From Cyanodermella asteris (lineage: Eukaryota; Ascomycota; Lecanoromycetes; Ostropales; Stictidaceae): a stretch of 64,000 nucleotides of DNA. The stretch is from the NCBI GenBank assembly GCA_900618795.1, contig UYJD01000008.1, positions 536,233 through 600,232 on the forward strand. The letters are read 5' to 3'. The first letter of the stretch is position 1, and each line of letters starts with the position of its first letter. Below, in pieces: positions 48,500 to 59,379 of the stretch. Both the position numbers and the translations under genes were made by a program. The notes under the pieces were generated by a model. That model had not been told where the DNA came from. It saw nothing but the letters and a program-made list of their open reading frames with translations, and made no database searches.

Positions 48500-50454
48500 C
48501 TACTTGTGTCCCATCATATGCGTCTCCTGCCCAACCTTTTCCGCCCCCGTCTCCATGAACCTCCATCCCTCTCCTTCAAATGCCCACCTGACTCTCCTTT
48601 TCTGCACACTACTCTCCTTCAGGTCACCCGGTGCAGAAAATCCTTCCGATGCGCCCATACCCCTGGCACCAAATATCAAAGGTAGGATACCCGTCTTGAA
48701 ATCGTGGCCCGTCCTCCAGTCCCTGATCATCGTCGACAGCAACACTACCACCGTCAACCCGACCATGATTGCAAAGAATGAGAACCACTTCCACTTGATA
48801 TTGACGCACGTCGTCTGCTCATAGACAGTGCCGGAAGTGGTGTTCGCCAAGCTTGTCTGTCGAAAGTAAGCATTTATGCTGTGAGTCACGTTGTCCATGA
48901 TGGAGTCGATGATGTTGAAGGAGGTATTGCCGTGTCGGTAAAGAACGTTGATTTGGGGTGGCGCCCCGCCACCCGCAGCGTGACCGCCATCGAAGCCGGT
49001 CTGGGTGAGGTAGCTCGACATAAAGTACGCAAGACCGTTGGTTGAGGACGTGTCAAAGCTGTAAACGCACTTTTCGGGGATGCTGGTGTCATTGCTAGGG
49101 TCTTGATCATAAGGAAACCATTCTGGCAGCTCATTTAGACCGACTTTGCCGCGCAGCGTCATTCGTTGTTGATCAGTCAGACAGCTCGTGTGAATGACCA
49201 CAAGCGTGTTTCCTGCGAAGCCGGCCGGTTTCCAGTTGATGTCGCGAACCGTGCTGATAATGCTTTCGGAGAGAACGCCGGCTCTGATGGACGAATTGAG
49301 GCCGAAGATGGCTGGTTTGATATTGCAACGAACAGCACCAAGCCCCCTTTCTGACCACACAGTGTTGGAGTCATTGGCTATGCTGGCGTTGACACCGATG
49401 GGACCAGCGAACAGGATTTCGAAGTTCCCTTCCCAAGTCCATCGGCTCGAATTTGTGGAAACGGGTGTGAAGTTTGTTTGTGTCACTCCTCCCTGTGTTG
49501 TGAGACCGGACGGAAGACGATAGCCTGGGAACTGGTTGCCTTCGGTTTGGATCACTATGCCCGCTTGCGTCTGTGTGGCTGCGTCCACCGTTACATAAGG
49601 GACTGTCAAAGTGGCGACGACCGTGGCTTGAGGGTCATATGTAATATCGGGAGTCGCATCCTCGCACTTTGACGAATAGCCGATGGAATAAACCAGCTCA
49701 TCGAATGTGCAGTTTCCAGTGCCGCATGAGAATGGCACCGGGGCTGCCACTGGGCTGAAAAGCCCGTTCATAACGGCGCCTTGTATGCCATACCCAGCAC
49801 CGTTATCGTTACGAGTATTGACAAAGTATTGATCAGAGTCGAACCAGGTACGGGCCACGGAGAGTACCGGCAGTTGAGTGGTTGCGTTTCGTTGACAAGA
49901 ATAGTATTGAATCAATTGTTGTGTGAATGGATCGATCGCGACCGAAGTGATGATGACTATGGCCCCAATGCATGCCAGGAAAGATCTAACCATGTCAGCC
50001 GGCCTGATATCGATGGCCTGCGGTCGTGTCTTACCTGCCTCGGAGCACCCGAAGCAGTCGTAGGGCGCCCCAGAGACTGCCCCTACTGGCGCTGTCAAAA
50101 TGTACAAAGTCACCCAGCGGGCGAGAATTCTCGAACCAGGTCCACTTCAGCTGACCCAAACCTGCCGGAGTCAGTCAAATTCAGCTTGCTGGTAGGCTTC
50201 AACCTACATTCGGCGAGCACAAATGCTAGCAAGAATTTTGCGATGACAATAAGCAAAGAGATCAAGGCGTTGATGGTGATGTCGCGAGGCCAGTCTGGAA
50301 GCGGTCTATCCTGGTACGGCACTAAAATTCCAACGATTGCACCAACGATGCCCAAGACAACAGCTAGCGAAAGAATCTCTCGCCACCACACTCGGAAAGG
50401 AGAGCGAGTATCGCGGTGTCGTTCTGGTACACTTGTGTCCTGTGGGCTCTCCAT
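48500..50454 (-). CDS. DUF3176-family membrane protein
   Basis: Fungus-specific multi-pass membrane protein of unknown function. Exons on the minus strand are 50454..50208, 50161..50035 and 49985..48500, 619 residues. The second exon carries the family signature LGQLKWTWFENSRPLGDF then FDSASRGSLWGALRLLR. Membrane segments: two near the N-terminus (LSLAVVLGIVGAIVGILV; INALISLLIVIAKFLLAF), one after the signature (LACIGAIVIITSVAI), and one near the C-terminus (FFAIMVGLTVVVLLSTMI), flanking a large probably extracytosolic loop with several Cys and N-glycosylation sites. The 46-base intron 1 and 49-base intron 2 are among the shortest in the window. Family assignment is firm; role unknown. Confidence 0.88.
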
Positions 50455-51314
50455 CCTGATCGAAGCAAGAAATCCTTACTCTGTAACAAGCAAAGGAAGG
50501 GTCAAGAATTAGAGCAGGGACGCCGGCAGCATTTATCTCAACAAGGGAGATCTCGACCCGAACAATAACAACGAATCATGGAGGTTCGAATCAGCTTCCC
50601 ATAGCAGTCGAACACCGATCTTGTCCTGTGGCAACACAACCTCTTCAGCTGACCCCCGGGTCGCGACCGCTGTTCGGCCGGACACCTGCATGCTGCCGGA
50701 GCTGGACCAGTAACTCTTGTCAAATTTGGCACTGTAAGCCAACGATAAGGGCCCCTTGAAAACATGTCACAGCATTTGGATATGTGGTTGCGGCTGAGAG
50801 CTGAAAAGTACAAGGTTGGGATGAAGCGTTTGGCGGTAATCCAGCCCGATCAATGAGATCCAAACAGAGGAGCCAACAGAGTTGGCCGAAGTAAGCGCGA
50901 GGATCGCTGTAGACATATTGCAGACCCATACCAAGCCGACGCGGACTCCTGCCCAGAGTGCTCTAGGGAAGCTGGCCCTCGTTTCGCCCTAGCGATATGG
51001 CCGCTTCCAACAGACTGCACGAACGCAAAGGCGACGAAGCATGCTTTGGCGACCAGCAGAATGACGAGTGAGTACTGCGGTTTGGTCTGCTGGGAAACAG
51101 AACAGCTAGCATGGCCATTTTCGCTCTTTGAATCACACACTTTGCGTCCTTCAGCACGTGAGTGCTTATATAACCCCAATCTACGACCCAGTTGATACAA
51201 GTCTTGCCAACTTCATGCTTTCACGCATTATGCAAGATGCACTATCAGGTGCAACAACTCTCATTCACGGTGAGCATACCGAAGTAGATGGCGTCGTTGT
51301 CCTCGGCGATGGCG
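50455..51314. other. intergenic region before the transcription-factor relic
   Basis: About 860 bases containing the DUF3176 promoter. Nothing recognisable was found; a GGTTCGAATC word near 50584 resembles a tRNA B box but no cloverleaf surrounds it. Confidence 0.35.
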
Positions 51315-52843
51315 CTGAGAGAAGCTTTTGGCGACCGCAAGCCCCCCGACACCACGCCCCAAGATAACGGCGTGCGTAGCATGCCGAAAACTCAAGGTAT
51401 GAACTGGGCCGACTTGACATCGGACTCAGATTTGAGATGCCAGCTCAAACGAGTAGATCAGATCTCACACGGATGGCGGCACGTCTCCGTGCTCGCGCTG
51501 CGCGAAGTGAGGCCTATCATGCTCCTGTCAATAGAAGTCTGCAAATACTTCTCGAAAGTGATTTGTCGTGGAAAGAACAAATCGACCGAAAAGTTTCCGC
51601 ATTTCGAGCTGCTGTGTCCAAGAGTGCCCAGAGCTTCTCCATTTGATTGACCTCACTCGAGCAGATGCAGATGCAGACGAAGATGAAGGTGACGCGATCG
51701 AGCCCGAAACAGCCCCATTGGATAACCACATGTCACCGACAGATGAACAAGAATCGTCAGGCTGGCAGGTGGTCAATGACCCTCAATCGAGACCAGGCGT
51801 GATACCGTCTACAGTCGTGCCCGCGCTTTCGCCCTCGGCCTCGAAAGACGTGACGCAAGATGCCAAGGACTTGATTGCTCGAGATGTTGTTCCATTATCC
51901 GTCGCAGAGGCATGTTTCAAGGAATATCTCAGCAGACCTGGACCATCTCGTCTATAGGACCTTGGACGGACCCAGATCTCTTGCTAACGTCAGGCACAAA
52001 TTTTCGTTGTCGACATCAGCAATCTGCGCAGTCGGAGCGCTACACGCCAGCCCGGCTCACTTTTGGTCTGGTATCGTGAATATGCCGACTCAGCATCAAC
52101 TCAGCTTTCCTCGAAACGCCTTACCCTTGAGGATTTCAGAGGTCTGGTGATTGGTTCATTCTGGCTCCATGACATCTCGTGGACGCTTATTGGCACGGCA
52201 GTACGAATGGCAATCGAGATGAAATTTCACCGCTGTTTGATCAAGCCACAGAGTTCAATCAGAGACTGGCGGTTGCAGACCCGTCTCTTCTGTCTTGTCT
52301 TTGTTGCCGACCATCATCTTTATGTTGCGTTTGGTCGCCCGCCTCTCACCCGAACAGACTTCGACTACCCTGCGGCCTCAAAAGCGCTATTGAGTTGTCT
52401 TTTTGGTAACAGAAGATGACGCCCGACTTTTGAGCCAACGCGAAATCTGGTCGGTCAGCAGAAATATCTATTATAAGCTTGGTTTGGATACGGATGAAAC
52501 CATTCTCGACTTATCACCGCCTCAATTGTAGCGCCTCAGTATAGCATTGGATACCTGGCGAGCTGATCGGGGAGACTGCTTCACTCAGAGCGAGTACGTT
52601 GAAAACTGCACTCGAAAAGGCGTCCGGCTGCATTATCACTTTTGCAAAGCTCTATCTAACTTCTCATGCATTCCGTGGAGCCTACGACACAACGTCTGCG
52701 AGCTACAACATCTTATCTGAGCTCGAAGAGTTCGCGAATCTTGCCATGAACCATGTATCTATTAAATCAGGTAATTGTTATCGTGACGAAAGCCTGTTTT
52801 TGTGGACATTGACGCAGCTGAATAGCAGGCAGAGAGAAGCCTG
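51315..52843 (+). pseudogene. Zn2Cys6 fungal transcription factor, decayed
   Basis: Remnant of a zinc-cluster activator with the fungal-specific transcription-factor middle domain. The first half of the zinc cluster, ITACVACRKLK, is at 51363..51395, next to a GTATGA donor; the second half, SPCSRCAK, is at about 51484..51507 in a different frame and ends at a stop. Further pieces follow in order but hop between frames: an acidic linker (LTRADADADEDEGD), then DLDHLVYRTLDGPRSLANV and TSAICAVGALHAS, then LIGTAVRMAIEMKFHRC with RLFCLVFVADHHLYVAFGRPP, and finally AFRGAYDTTSASYNILSEL. I count at least four frame changes and an internal stop. Not all can be introns, because the sequence is contiguous across several joins. 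A gene model with many tiny introns is possible but unlikely. Confidence 0.75.
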
Positions 52844-53016
52844 AAAGTGGGCTGAATTGTTCTCGTCGCAGATGAACGTTTCAGGCTGCTGTCGATGGAG
52901 GACGACGCCGCGACCGTTGCCACAACCACTGGCAGTTGCTAACACGGATTCCATTGTCCCGGAAGAAGTGTTGTTTACGGTGCTGCGCGCGAATAGTGAG
53001 ACCAAAAGCGAGGCGA

Positions 53017-55513
53017 TTATTTGAGAACCAGGCTCTCTCGCTTGGTTGGCAGCTGAGCGATAGCTTTGGCGTAGTCGTTTGAGGCAATCAAGATCCCGAT
53101 TCGTTCAACGTGATGCTCGAATCGTTGGATGACCAAAAGTCTCACGTGAGAATTTTGCCTGAGCTCAGGAAGGTTAGACTCCCGATCCAAGTGATAGCTA
53201 TGATAGACCCTGATGCACTCAAGGTCATGGAGTATGCCTTTGCGGTCACCTGAAAGCTGCAGCTTGAACCTGTTGCGGCTCGATCTACGACTGGTTGACT
53301 CAGACTGCTTAATTGGCTCTTCAGTGACCAGAGACCAACCGCGCCTGCCGCTTGCCTTGACCGTTAAGAGCACTATATCGGCATCGACGCGAAGGACCGT
53401 TGGACTTGAATCATTCAATGCTTCCACGTCCAGGCCAGGGAATTGGAGGCCAATGGTGGCGAACATGATAGCCCCTGGCCATTCAGAAACTGCCTTCCAC
53501 CGCGTATTAACCATGCGGCGCTCTTCAAGATCAGGTATGCGATGCCAGCCCGTCCATGAAAACGATGGGAACCCTTGCCGACGAGATGGAGTTTCCGCGT
53601 CAGAATGGCCCCAGCAGAAAAGACAAGCAAGTTCCTTTTGGAGGCACTGTGTCCACGTTTGATCACGGTAACCCCCTCTATTGAAGCTGGATCGAATAAA
53701 GTCCAGATGCATCGGGAGGCCGAAGCAAGAATGGCACATGCCGTTCAAGATTCCAGCGAACGCATTCAGTGTATCGCTCTCGTAAGACAGCCGGTGTTGA
53801 ACATATGATTTGAGATGGACCGGCAACTGAAACCTGTGACTTCGATCGACGAAGACGGGTTTTGCAACACATCCTCCCCGGAAATAACCATACCGAAGAC
53901 CATTTACTCCTCTGGAGATCACTATGCCTTGAGGGGGCAAAATCGATTCAAACTGAACTTCATATACCCTTGCTCCTTGGCGCTCAAAATAGATCTGTTC
54001 ATCTGTAAAGACGAGCTGGGTTGTGGCAAGTAAGCCTTCTTGATAAGTCCATCCACGCGATGCCCATTTAGATTCTGCGATAGACGATTCTGGTCTCCGT
54101 AATGATCTTACAAAGTCCAAGCCCTGCAAGCGAACTGAAGGACACCCATTTATGCGTGCTGTTGTGCTGACCCCCGGAAGTCCGTGGTCAGCATCATCAC
54201 CAGCAGCTGCAATTATGGTAATGGCTGATTTTGTGTACATTGTCCTGCTGGTCAATGCAGAATTGATCAACCCAAAGCTGGTTGTAACCGAGCCTCTTCG
54301 TCAGGGTGATGGCATCGGATATAGTCAGCGGAAGAATGTTCGGCAAGGACTGGCCTGGATGAGGTCTCCAAATTTTGTCGACTGGCTTGCTTGTACCCCA
54401 TACGTAACTCAGTGTAGCATAAGGGGATTCATCGTAAATTTGAATTTTGTGTGAGGTGCAATCAATCGTGTAAAGTTTGGGTAGTCGTGGTGGTGGTGGC
54501 GAGTACTCGGAAGTTGGTATCCCAACCCAGTCACGCAGGCGCTCGTAGTCAATCTCGTTTGGGCAGACCACAGATCCAGAAAATCGAGGTGAATCGCCAT
54601 CCTGCGGTACCACAGCCCAGTTAGCAAAGCAAAAATCTTGATGCCATCTATCGCTGTGGTGGCCGGAAACCAGCTCCTGCCCTAAGCAGCTTTTCAGAGT
54701 GGTCTGCCATTGATGTTGAACAACTCGAAAGAATGGGGGAACGATCCTCACCTTACTGTCAGCGGCGACGGGAATGATGGCTTGTAACCCGGTGCACCTG
54801 GACCGCGACATAAAGAATTTAGAGACGGATTCGGCGTAGCTTCCGAGTTTTCTGGTCGGCAAAACCAAAAGACAACCACAATCGTGGTTCGATAGAGGGT
54901 GAGCAGGATACGTGGTCATCTCAAACGCAGCCAGATATGATGTGGCTATGATATCGTACTTCTCCTCGGTCCTCTCAGGATTGCCCTTTGTAATTGACTT
55001 TGGCTCGGAACGCGTTTGCCACAACAATCTGCAGAAGGGACACTTTGAGTGCTGCTCGCGGTCTGCAAGCCGTCGCGTAGCGACGGTTCTGGTCCTGCGG
55101 TCCCATCGGTGGAGAACTGACGCCAAATCAAGGGCACGGCAATCGGCACACAGATCCGGATCGTCTCCATCTTTAGGATCCGCCGCGCATGCGTCTCTGA
55201 TACATGTGGATGTGGATATGGATGTGGGTGGTGTTCCAGATGCTAAGCTGTTAGTTGAAGACTGAGAAGGGCAGGTGCTGCCAAGTTCAGGGGTACCCTC
55301 AGTGCGGGACCATTCGATTGTTGCTAGGTCATCAAACTTGACATCCTTGCATGAGTCCAGGTAGCTCAGCAAGCTCCGAAGACCGTCGTCAAAGGTGTCT
55401 TCGGCGATTGCTTGTCTGCTGCAGCTCTCGGTAGACTCGCTTCGCCTTCTCTTCCTCGACGACACTTTTGACTCACTGCCCACCATAGTTGACGAGATGT
55501 TTGAAAAAGGCAT
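53017..55513 (-). pseudogene. HET-domain (heterokaryon incompatibility) gene, interrupted
   Basis: HET proteins act in non-self recognition between fungal strains. The N-terminal part (from the ATG at 55513) has a Cys-rich module (DLCADCRALDL, SKCPFCRLLW) and then the first half of the HET domain (PYATLSYVWG; YNQLWVDQFCIDQQD). The second half lies in another frame of the same strand: AITIIAAAGDDADHGLPGVS, then KWASRGWTYQEGLLA. About one break is seen, inside the HET domain, where some conserved residues also appear to be missing. The rest of both parts is well preserved, so the loss looks recent or the region may differ between strains. An assembly error cannot be excluded. Confidence 0.75.
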
Positions 55514-55962
55514 GGCGGGAAGTCGGTGCCTCAAAAGGTGCTCTACGGAACGTCATGTTGTCTCTCACAATGTGTGGATGATGCCCGATGGACAGCCAGA
55601 TAAAACGCCTTGCATGCAAGCGCTTGAGCGTGGACTTGCCGATGAGGCTGACAGCAGGAGCTGGCCAATGAGGTTGATGAACATCCAAGCGTCATACTCA
55701 GTCGGGCTGACACAAGTCTTTGCAGAGGCACTCAGTAAGCTACCTAACTAAATAGACCCTTTAACGCTGTGAAACATACCACGGCGACTTTCCTTGCAAG
55801 CATCTGTGCACACGGCTTAACCATTATCCGGGTAACTGAAATGCCTTGTGCACGTGACGGTCGAGGCTTGCAGGACTGCAAACTGCAGATAGCGCTTAAG
55901 AAGCGCATCAGTACCCTATCGACCACATGCGCCAACGATGCTTACGCACCAGATTTGAGGGT
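55514..55962. other. intergenic region, HET gene to methyltransferase
   Basis: About 450 bases. It holds the promoter side of the HET gene and the 3' side of the methyltransferase-like gene. No gene or repeat is seen. Confidence 0.35.
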
Positions 55963-56718
55963 TCAGAATAGGAATGGAATGAATCTCGCAGTCTTCCCAT
56001 TCCACTCCTCCCACTCCTTCCCGAACTTTTCCCTGAGCATGTTCTCTTCGTCCCTGGCCCTGACACGAAATACAATCGCTGTATAAAGTATAATAAAAAA
56101 ATGCCATCGCGACTGCCATGTCTTTAGAAACTCAAACAGCCTCGGCGGCAAGAATGCGCCCACCGCGCCATCGGCCCGAAGTAGCCAGATGTTGCCCAAC
56201 CAAAAAGCGACAAGCAGCGTCGAATAAGATGGATGCTGCACGTAGCGGTAGATTCCCGTCGTGACCAGGCTCTCCGGATCATGCAGGTCGAACGTGAAAT
56301 TCTTGCCCAGCTCGCGCATCGCGCGAAGTCGCAGCGTTGCAGAGCCAGTAATGGTCGCCAGGAGGGCGGCGGAGAGCGGGTTCCAGGTCACGAGCTTCGG
56401 GTCAATCTGTCCTGCATGCCTGGCTAGGTCCTTCGAGCCGACCTTGAATAGCTGCCTGAAAGCTGGTATGCCTCTCAAGCCCGCAAGGGCGTTCAGGGCG
56501 CTACTGGTGATGAGTACGCCCCGGTAAGTAGCCAGTACGACCATAGATAACTTCATGAAGCCTGGGCTGAAGGAGTCCTTGGACGAGTCGACGCGAACCG
56601 GGTTTGGCGATACAAGGCATTTTCGGAGGAGATGTCCCGTCACGGCGCAGGCTGCGGCGAAGGATGCCCGTTCGAACAAGGAAGCGTTCGCTGGTGGAGC
56701 TGAAGTTCGGCTAGCCAT
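55963..56718 (-). CDS. isoprenylcysteine methyltransferase-like membrane protein
   Basis: Member of the ICMT/PEMT-like membrane methyltransferase superfamily. Single exon, 251 residues from the ATG at 56718 (the frame upstream has only a TTG). The C-terminal half carries the family core: LVTTGIYRYVQHPSYSTLL, a membrane segment with FWLGNIWLL, and the charged RVRARDEENMLREKFGKEWEEW that in ICMT contacts S-adenosylmethionine and substrate. The N-terminal half is more divergent, with one or two membrane helices (MVVLATYRGVLITSSAL). It may methylate prenylated proteins or a small molecule; the fold is clear, the substrate is not. It ends FIPFLF, with no retention signal. Confidence 0.82.
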   Translation of the reverse strand: MASRTSAPPANASLFERASFAAACAVTGHLLRKCLVSPNPVRVDSSKDSFSPGFMKLSMVVLATYRGVLITSSALNALAGLRGIPAFRQLFKVGSKDLARHAGQIDPKLVTWNPLSAALLATITGSATLRLRAMRELGKNFTFDLHDPESLVTTGIYRYVQHPSYSTLLVAFWLGNIWLLRADGAVGAFLPPRLFEFLKTWQSRWHFFIILYTAIVFRVRARDEENMLREKFGKEWEEWNGKTARFIPFLF

Positions 56719-57903
56719 TTTGAAGTCCAAGTGCACTCTCAGATCGTACAAAGGCGTCTTGAATTCTTGCAGATTCAGGTCGCTTTCGCGAGTATTTCAA
56801 ACTGTAGAATAAAGTTGCAAGAGCCAGCATCTCCGTCATCGTCGAAGCGTCGTTGGGTTTTGAGTTTGCCGATCACCTCCACCGCTCCTTCGGAATTGAG
56901 CCGAGGAGAGTTCTAGTTAAGGGCGTCAATAATCTTACAGCCCATAAGTGAATCTTGTCTCATAGCCGATGGAGACTCATGGACGAGCACTGTGTGCAAA
57001 GGAAAGTATTTGTGATGACCTGGTTACGTAGACGTCTGATTTATGTAAGAACGTTGGCTTGAAAGCTTCCTCCATACAGATGGAACAGGACTGGGCACTT
57101 TTAGCATGTGCTCGAATTGACAAAAATATGCGTGTCGAGACACTCATTCATCTATACGTGGACTATCGAAATGCGCTGAGCGACAAGAGACATGGCTTTG
57201 TGGTGCAGCTGTGACGTCATGCTAGAGGCCGTATGAGGTGGGAACAAAGCGAGGAACTTCGTCTCCAACAAGCTGTACACCAAGACAGGCAAGCAGTAAT
57301 GCAGCTTGGCTGGAGAGTTCAAACTCTTGGCTCTCTTGTTGCAAAGCTTCAATGCACAAGTTAGATAGAACGAGACGTGAACTTTGCCCGACATGGGGTT
57401 CGCTGAGTCCATCTGTGTCGTCACGTACTTACTCACGAAATGGAACCTTTTCACTAGCACTTGACTGCTGGGGGCCCTGAACTGCCCCAATGGCCATACC
57501 GGCCATGATATCGGCTCTTTTCTCCCATCGTATGTATCGTCTTAGCCTCATCAGGACAATGCGATTTCTACTGTGGAGGGGTGGCTCTTTTAGTCCATCG
57601 TTTTAGCCTCTTCAGGACAAGGCCATCTCTTTAATGGCGAGCAAATAGAAGCAGGGCCACGACCGGTATCACATCGCTCTGTCTAGGTATGTGTGATGTG
57701 TGAGTTAGCGATTCTGCTACTAGTTCACCTGTCCAGGCGCAATGTACTTAAAGCCTTCTTTCTTCGCCCTCATCTCTCCTCAATTATATGTCCAGGATCA
57801 TTGTCCAGGGTCACTCTCGGTCTAGTCCACCTTCATTGCCCCTTTGCAGACAGCTCCTGCCGCTACGTGTCCTATCCAGTCGTGAACAACGCATCTTCAC
57901 AAG
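56719..57903. other. intergenic region upstream of the MACPF gene
   Basis: About 1.2 kb between two divergent genes. It contains a direct repeat (57513..57632), several GTCCAGG words near 57735-57810, and C/T-rich sequence just before the MACPF start. A minus-strand frame at 57152..57490 has no domain. Confidence 0.4.
57513..57632 (+). repeat. imperfect direct repeat, two copies about 70 bp apart
   Basis: Two copies start at 57513 and 57583. Shared blocks are GGCTCTTTT, CCATCGT, TTAGCCTC and TCAGGACAA, with small indels between them. The second copy ends about 270 bases before the MACPF start codon. It may be a duplicated regulatory segment or chance duplication. Confidence 0.5.
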
Positions 57904-59379
57904 ATGGCCTCTTCGCCCAAAGTCAGCTATTCCCACCTAGCTGAAGGCGATCAAGCTCAGCTGCTTCGGTCGCAGGCTGGGTTGGATTCTCAAACACTGC
58001 CAGGTGCTGAAGTCATGGGCGCAGGATACGATATGTTCTCAGGATACGCCAGCGCATCCAGCATAGTGTTTCCCGTGTTTGAGTGGGCCAACGCACCATC
58101 TGACACATGGACTTACCAAGGGAAGACAAAGTACACGAAGCCTGTAGCCGTGAGTGTTACGATGGCTTCTGTGTCCGATTCCAAGACCATTGCAGCGGAT
58201 GACGTCCAAAGCTACCAGCAGGATATTGCCGCAAGCGTCAACATCACGGGATCCTACAACTTCTTCTCCGGCTCTCTTGAGATGGATTTTAGCAGTCATG
58301 ATCTGACCAAGGCCGAGAATTCGTTCTCGCGGACCACTCAATCGGTTGAGACTTGGAACCTCAGACTCCTCGCAGATCACAACGCACGTCCTCTGCTGAA
58401 CAAGGATTTTAGAACCAGGCTCGATGGTCTCAAGAAGGACGACACGAACCAGCTTGAGAAGTTCTTCAACGATTATGGAAGCCACGTTCTCACTGGTGTG
58501 GTGATCGGCGGCAGAGCGACGCAATCATCCTCCACCAAAAAATATGAACACGATTCCAGCATGAGCTTGTCGGTCATCGCTCAGGAATCCTTCAAATTTG
58601 CCGCTGGAGAGGTGAATGCGACAGAAAGTGCCACGTACAAGACCGCAGTGGAATCGTTCAACAGCCACTCAAACACCCAAGTGCATACTGTTGGTGGGCA
58701 GCCGCAAAAAGGCGGCAAGACAGCGTTCGAAAGTGCGAAAGCGTTCATAGAATGGCAAGATTCCATCATCGAGGATCCAGTCTTCGTTGACTTCTCGTCC
58801 GTGAACCCTTTGACGCCGATATGGAACCTGTGTGAGGAAAAGAGCGAGGTCAAGGACGCACTAGCCGATTATTTCAATAACCATTGGGCGCCCAAGAAGT
58901 CGCAGGCCTTGGCCATGAGACCAGACTACATCGACGCTGTTGACATCATTGAAGGACCCGAGTCTGGCAAGAAAGATATTCCACCGCCGGACGGCTATGA
59001 AAAGGACCTGCAGGACCTGAACGAATGGGCACATGGCAACTACATCTATCTGTGCTACCACAGACAGAGTTATCAGAAGTACGGGACCAACAAGCCGGCA
59101 ATTACCGCCGTGGACATCTTGGAGGGAGAGCACACGCCCACTCCGGCCGGATGGCACTGTGTGAACGTGGATCTGAATCACAGGGCCAAAGGTAAGTTCC
59201 TCTGGCTGATATACCAAACCGGGGCCTATGACCCAGACACGGCCATCATTGACCTCAAGGTTGTGAGCTCGGGATCAAAACACACACCGGCACCGTACGG
59301 GTACAAGCAAATCGCCACAGATTTAAATTGTGAAGCAGGGGGGAAATACATCTACTTGTGCTACATGAAGAGGAAGTAG
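57904..59379 (+). CDS. MACPF-domain protein with C-terminal beta-prism-like repeats
   Basis: Perforin-like family whose members insert into membranes as oligomeric pores or act in adhesion. Single exon, 491 residues, intact. The MACPF signature FFNDYGSHVLTGVVIGGRA lies near residue 200, preceded by a Ser/Thr-rich stretch and followed by the second helix-cluster region. After about residue 335 come three related repeats of about 45-50 residues: IDAVDIIEG to GNYIYLCYHR, ITAVDILEG to GKFLWLIYQ, and IIDLKVVSSG to GKYIYLCYMK. Each has a dLN-like turn before a (Y/L)LCY strand. This matches the MABP/beta-prism fold that binds lipid or carbohydrate and that also follows MACPF in the bacterial Plu-MACPF. 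No signal peptide or membrane anchor is visible, so export, if any, would be unconventional. The start is the first ATG in frame. Confidence 0.88.
   Translation: MASSPKVSYSHLAEGDQAQLLRSQAGLDSQTLPGAEVMGAGYDMFSGYASASSIVFPVFEWANAPSDTWTYQGKTKYTKPVAVSVTMASVSDSKTIAADDVQSYQQDIAASVNITGSYNFFSGSLEMDFSSHDLTKAENSFSRTTQSVETWNLRLLADHNARPLLNKDFRTRLDGLKKDDTNQLEKFFNDYGSHVLTGVVIGGRATQSSSTKKYEHDSSMSLSVIAQESFKFAAGEVNATESATYKTAVESFNSHSNTQVHTVGGQPQKGGKTAFESAKAFIEWQDSIIEDPVFVDFSSVNPLTPIWNLCEEKSEVKDALADYFNNHWAPKKSQALAMRPDYIDAVDIIEGPESGKKDIPPPDGYEKDLQDLNEWAHGNYIYLCYHRQSYQKYGTNKPAITAVDILEGEHTPTPAGWHCVNVDLNHRAKGKFLWLIYQTGAYDPDTAIIDLKVVSSGSKHTPAPYGYKQIATDLNCEAGGKYIYLCYMKRK

Noticed and set aside
50575-50600. GGTTCGAATC, like a tRNA internal B box
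   Set aside because: No A box at the right distance and no cloverleaf can be drawn on either strand.
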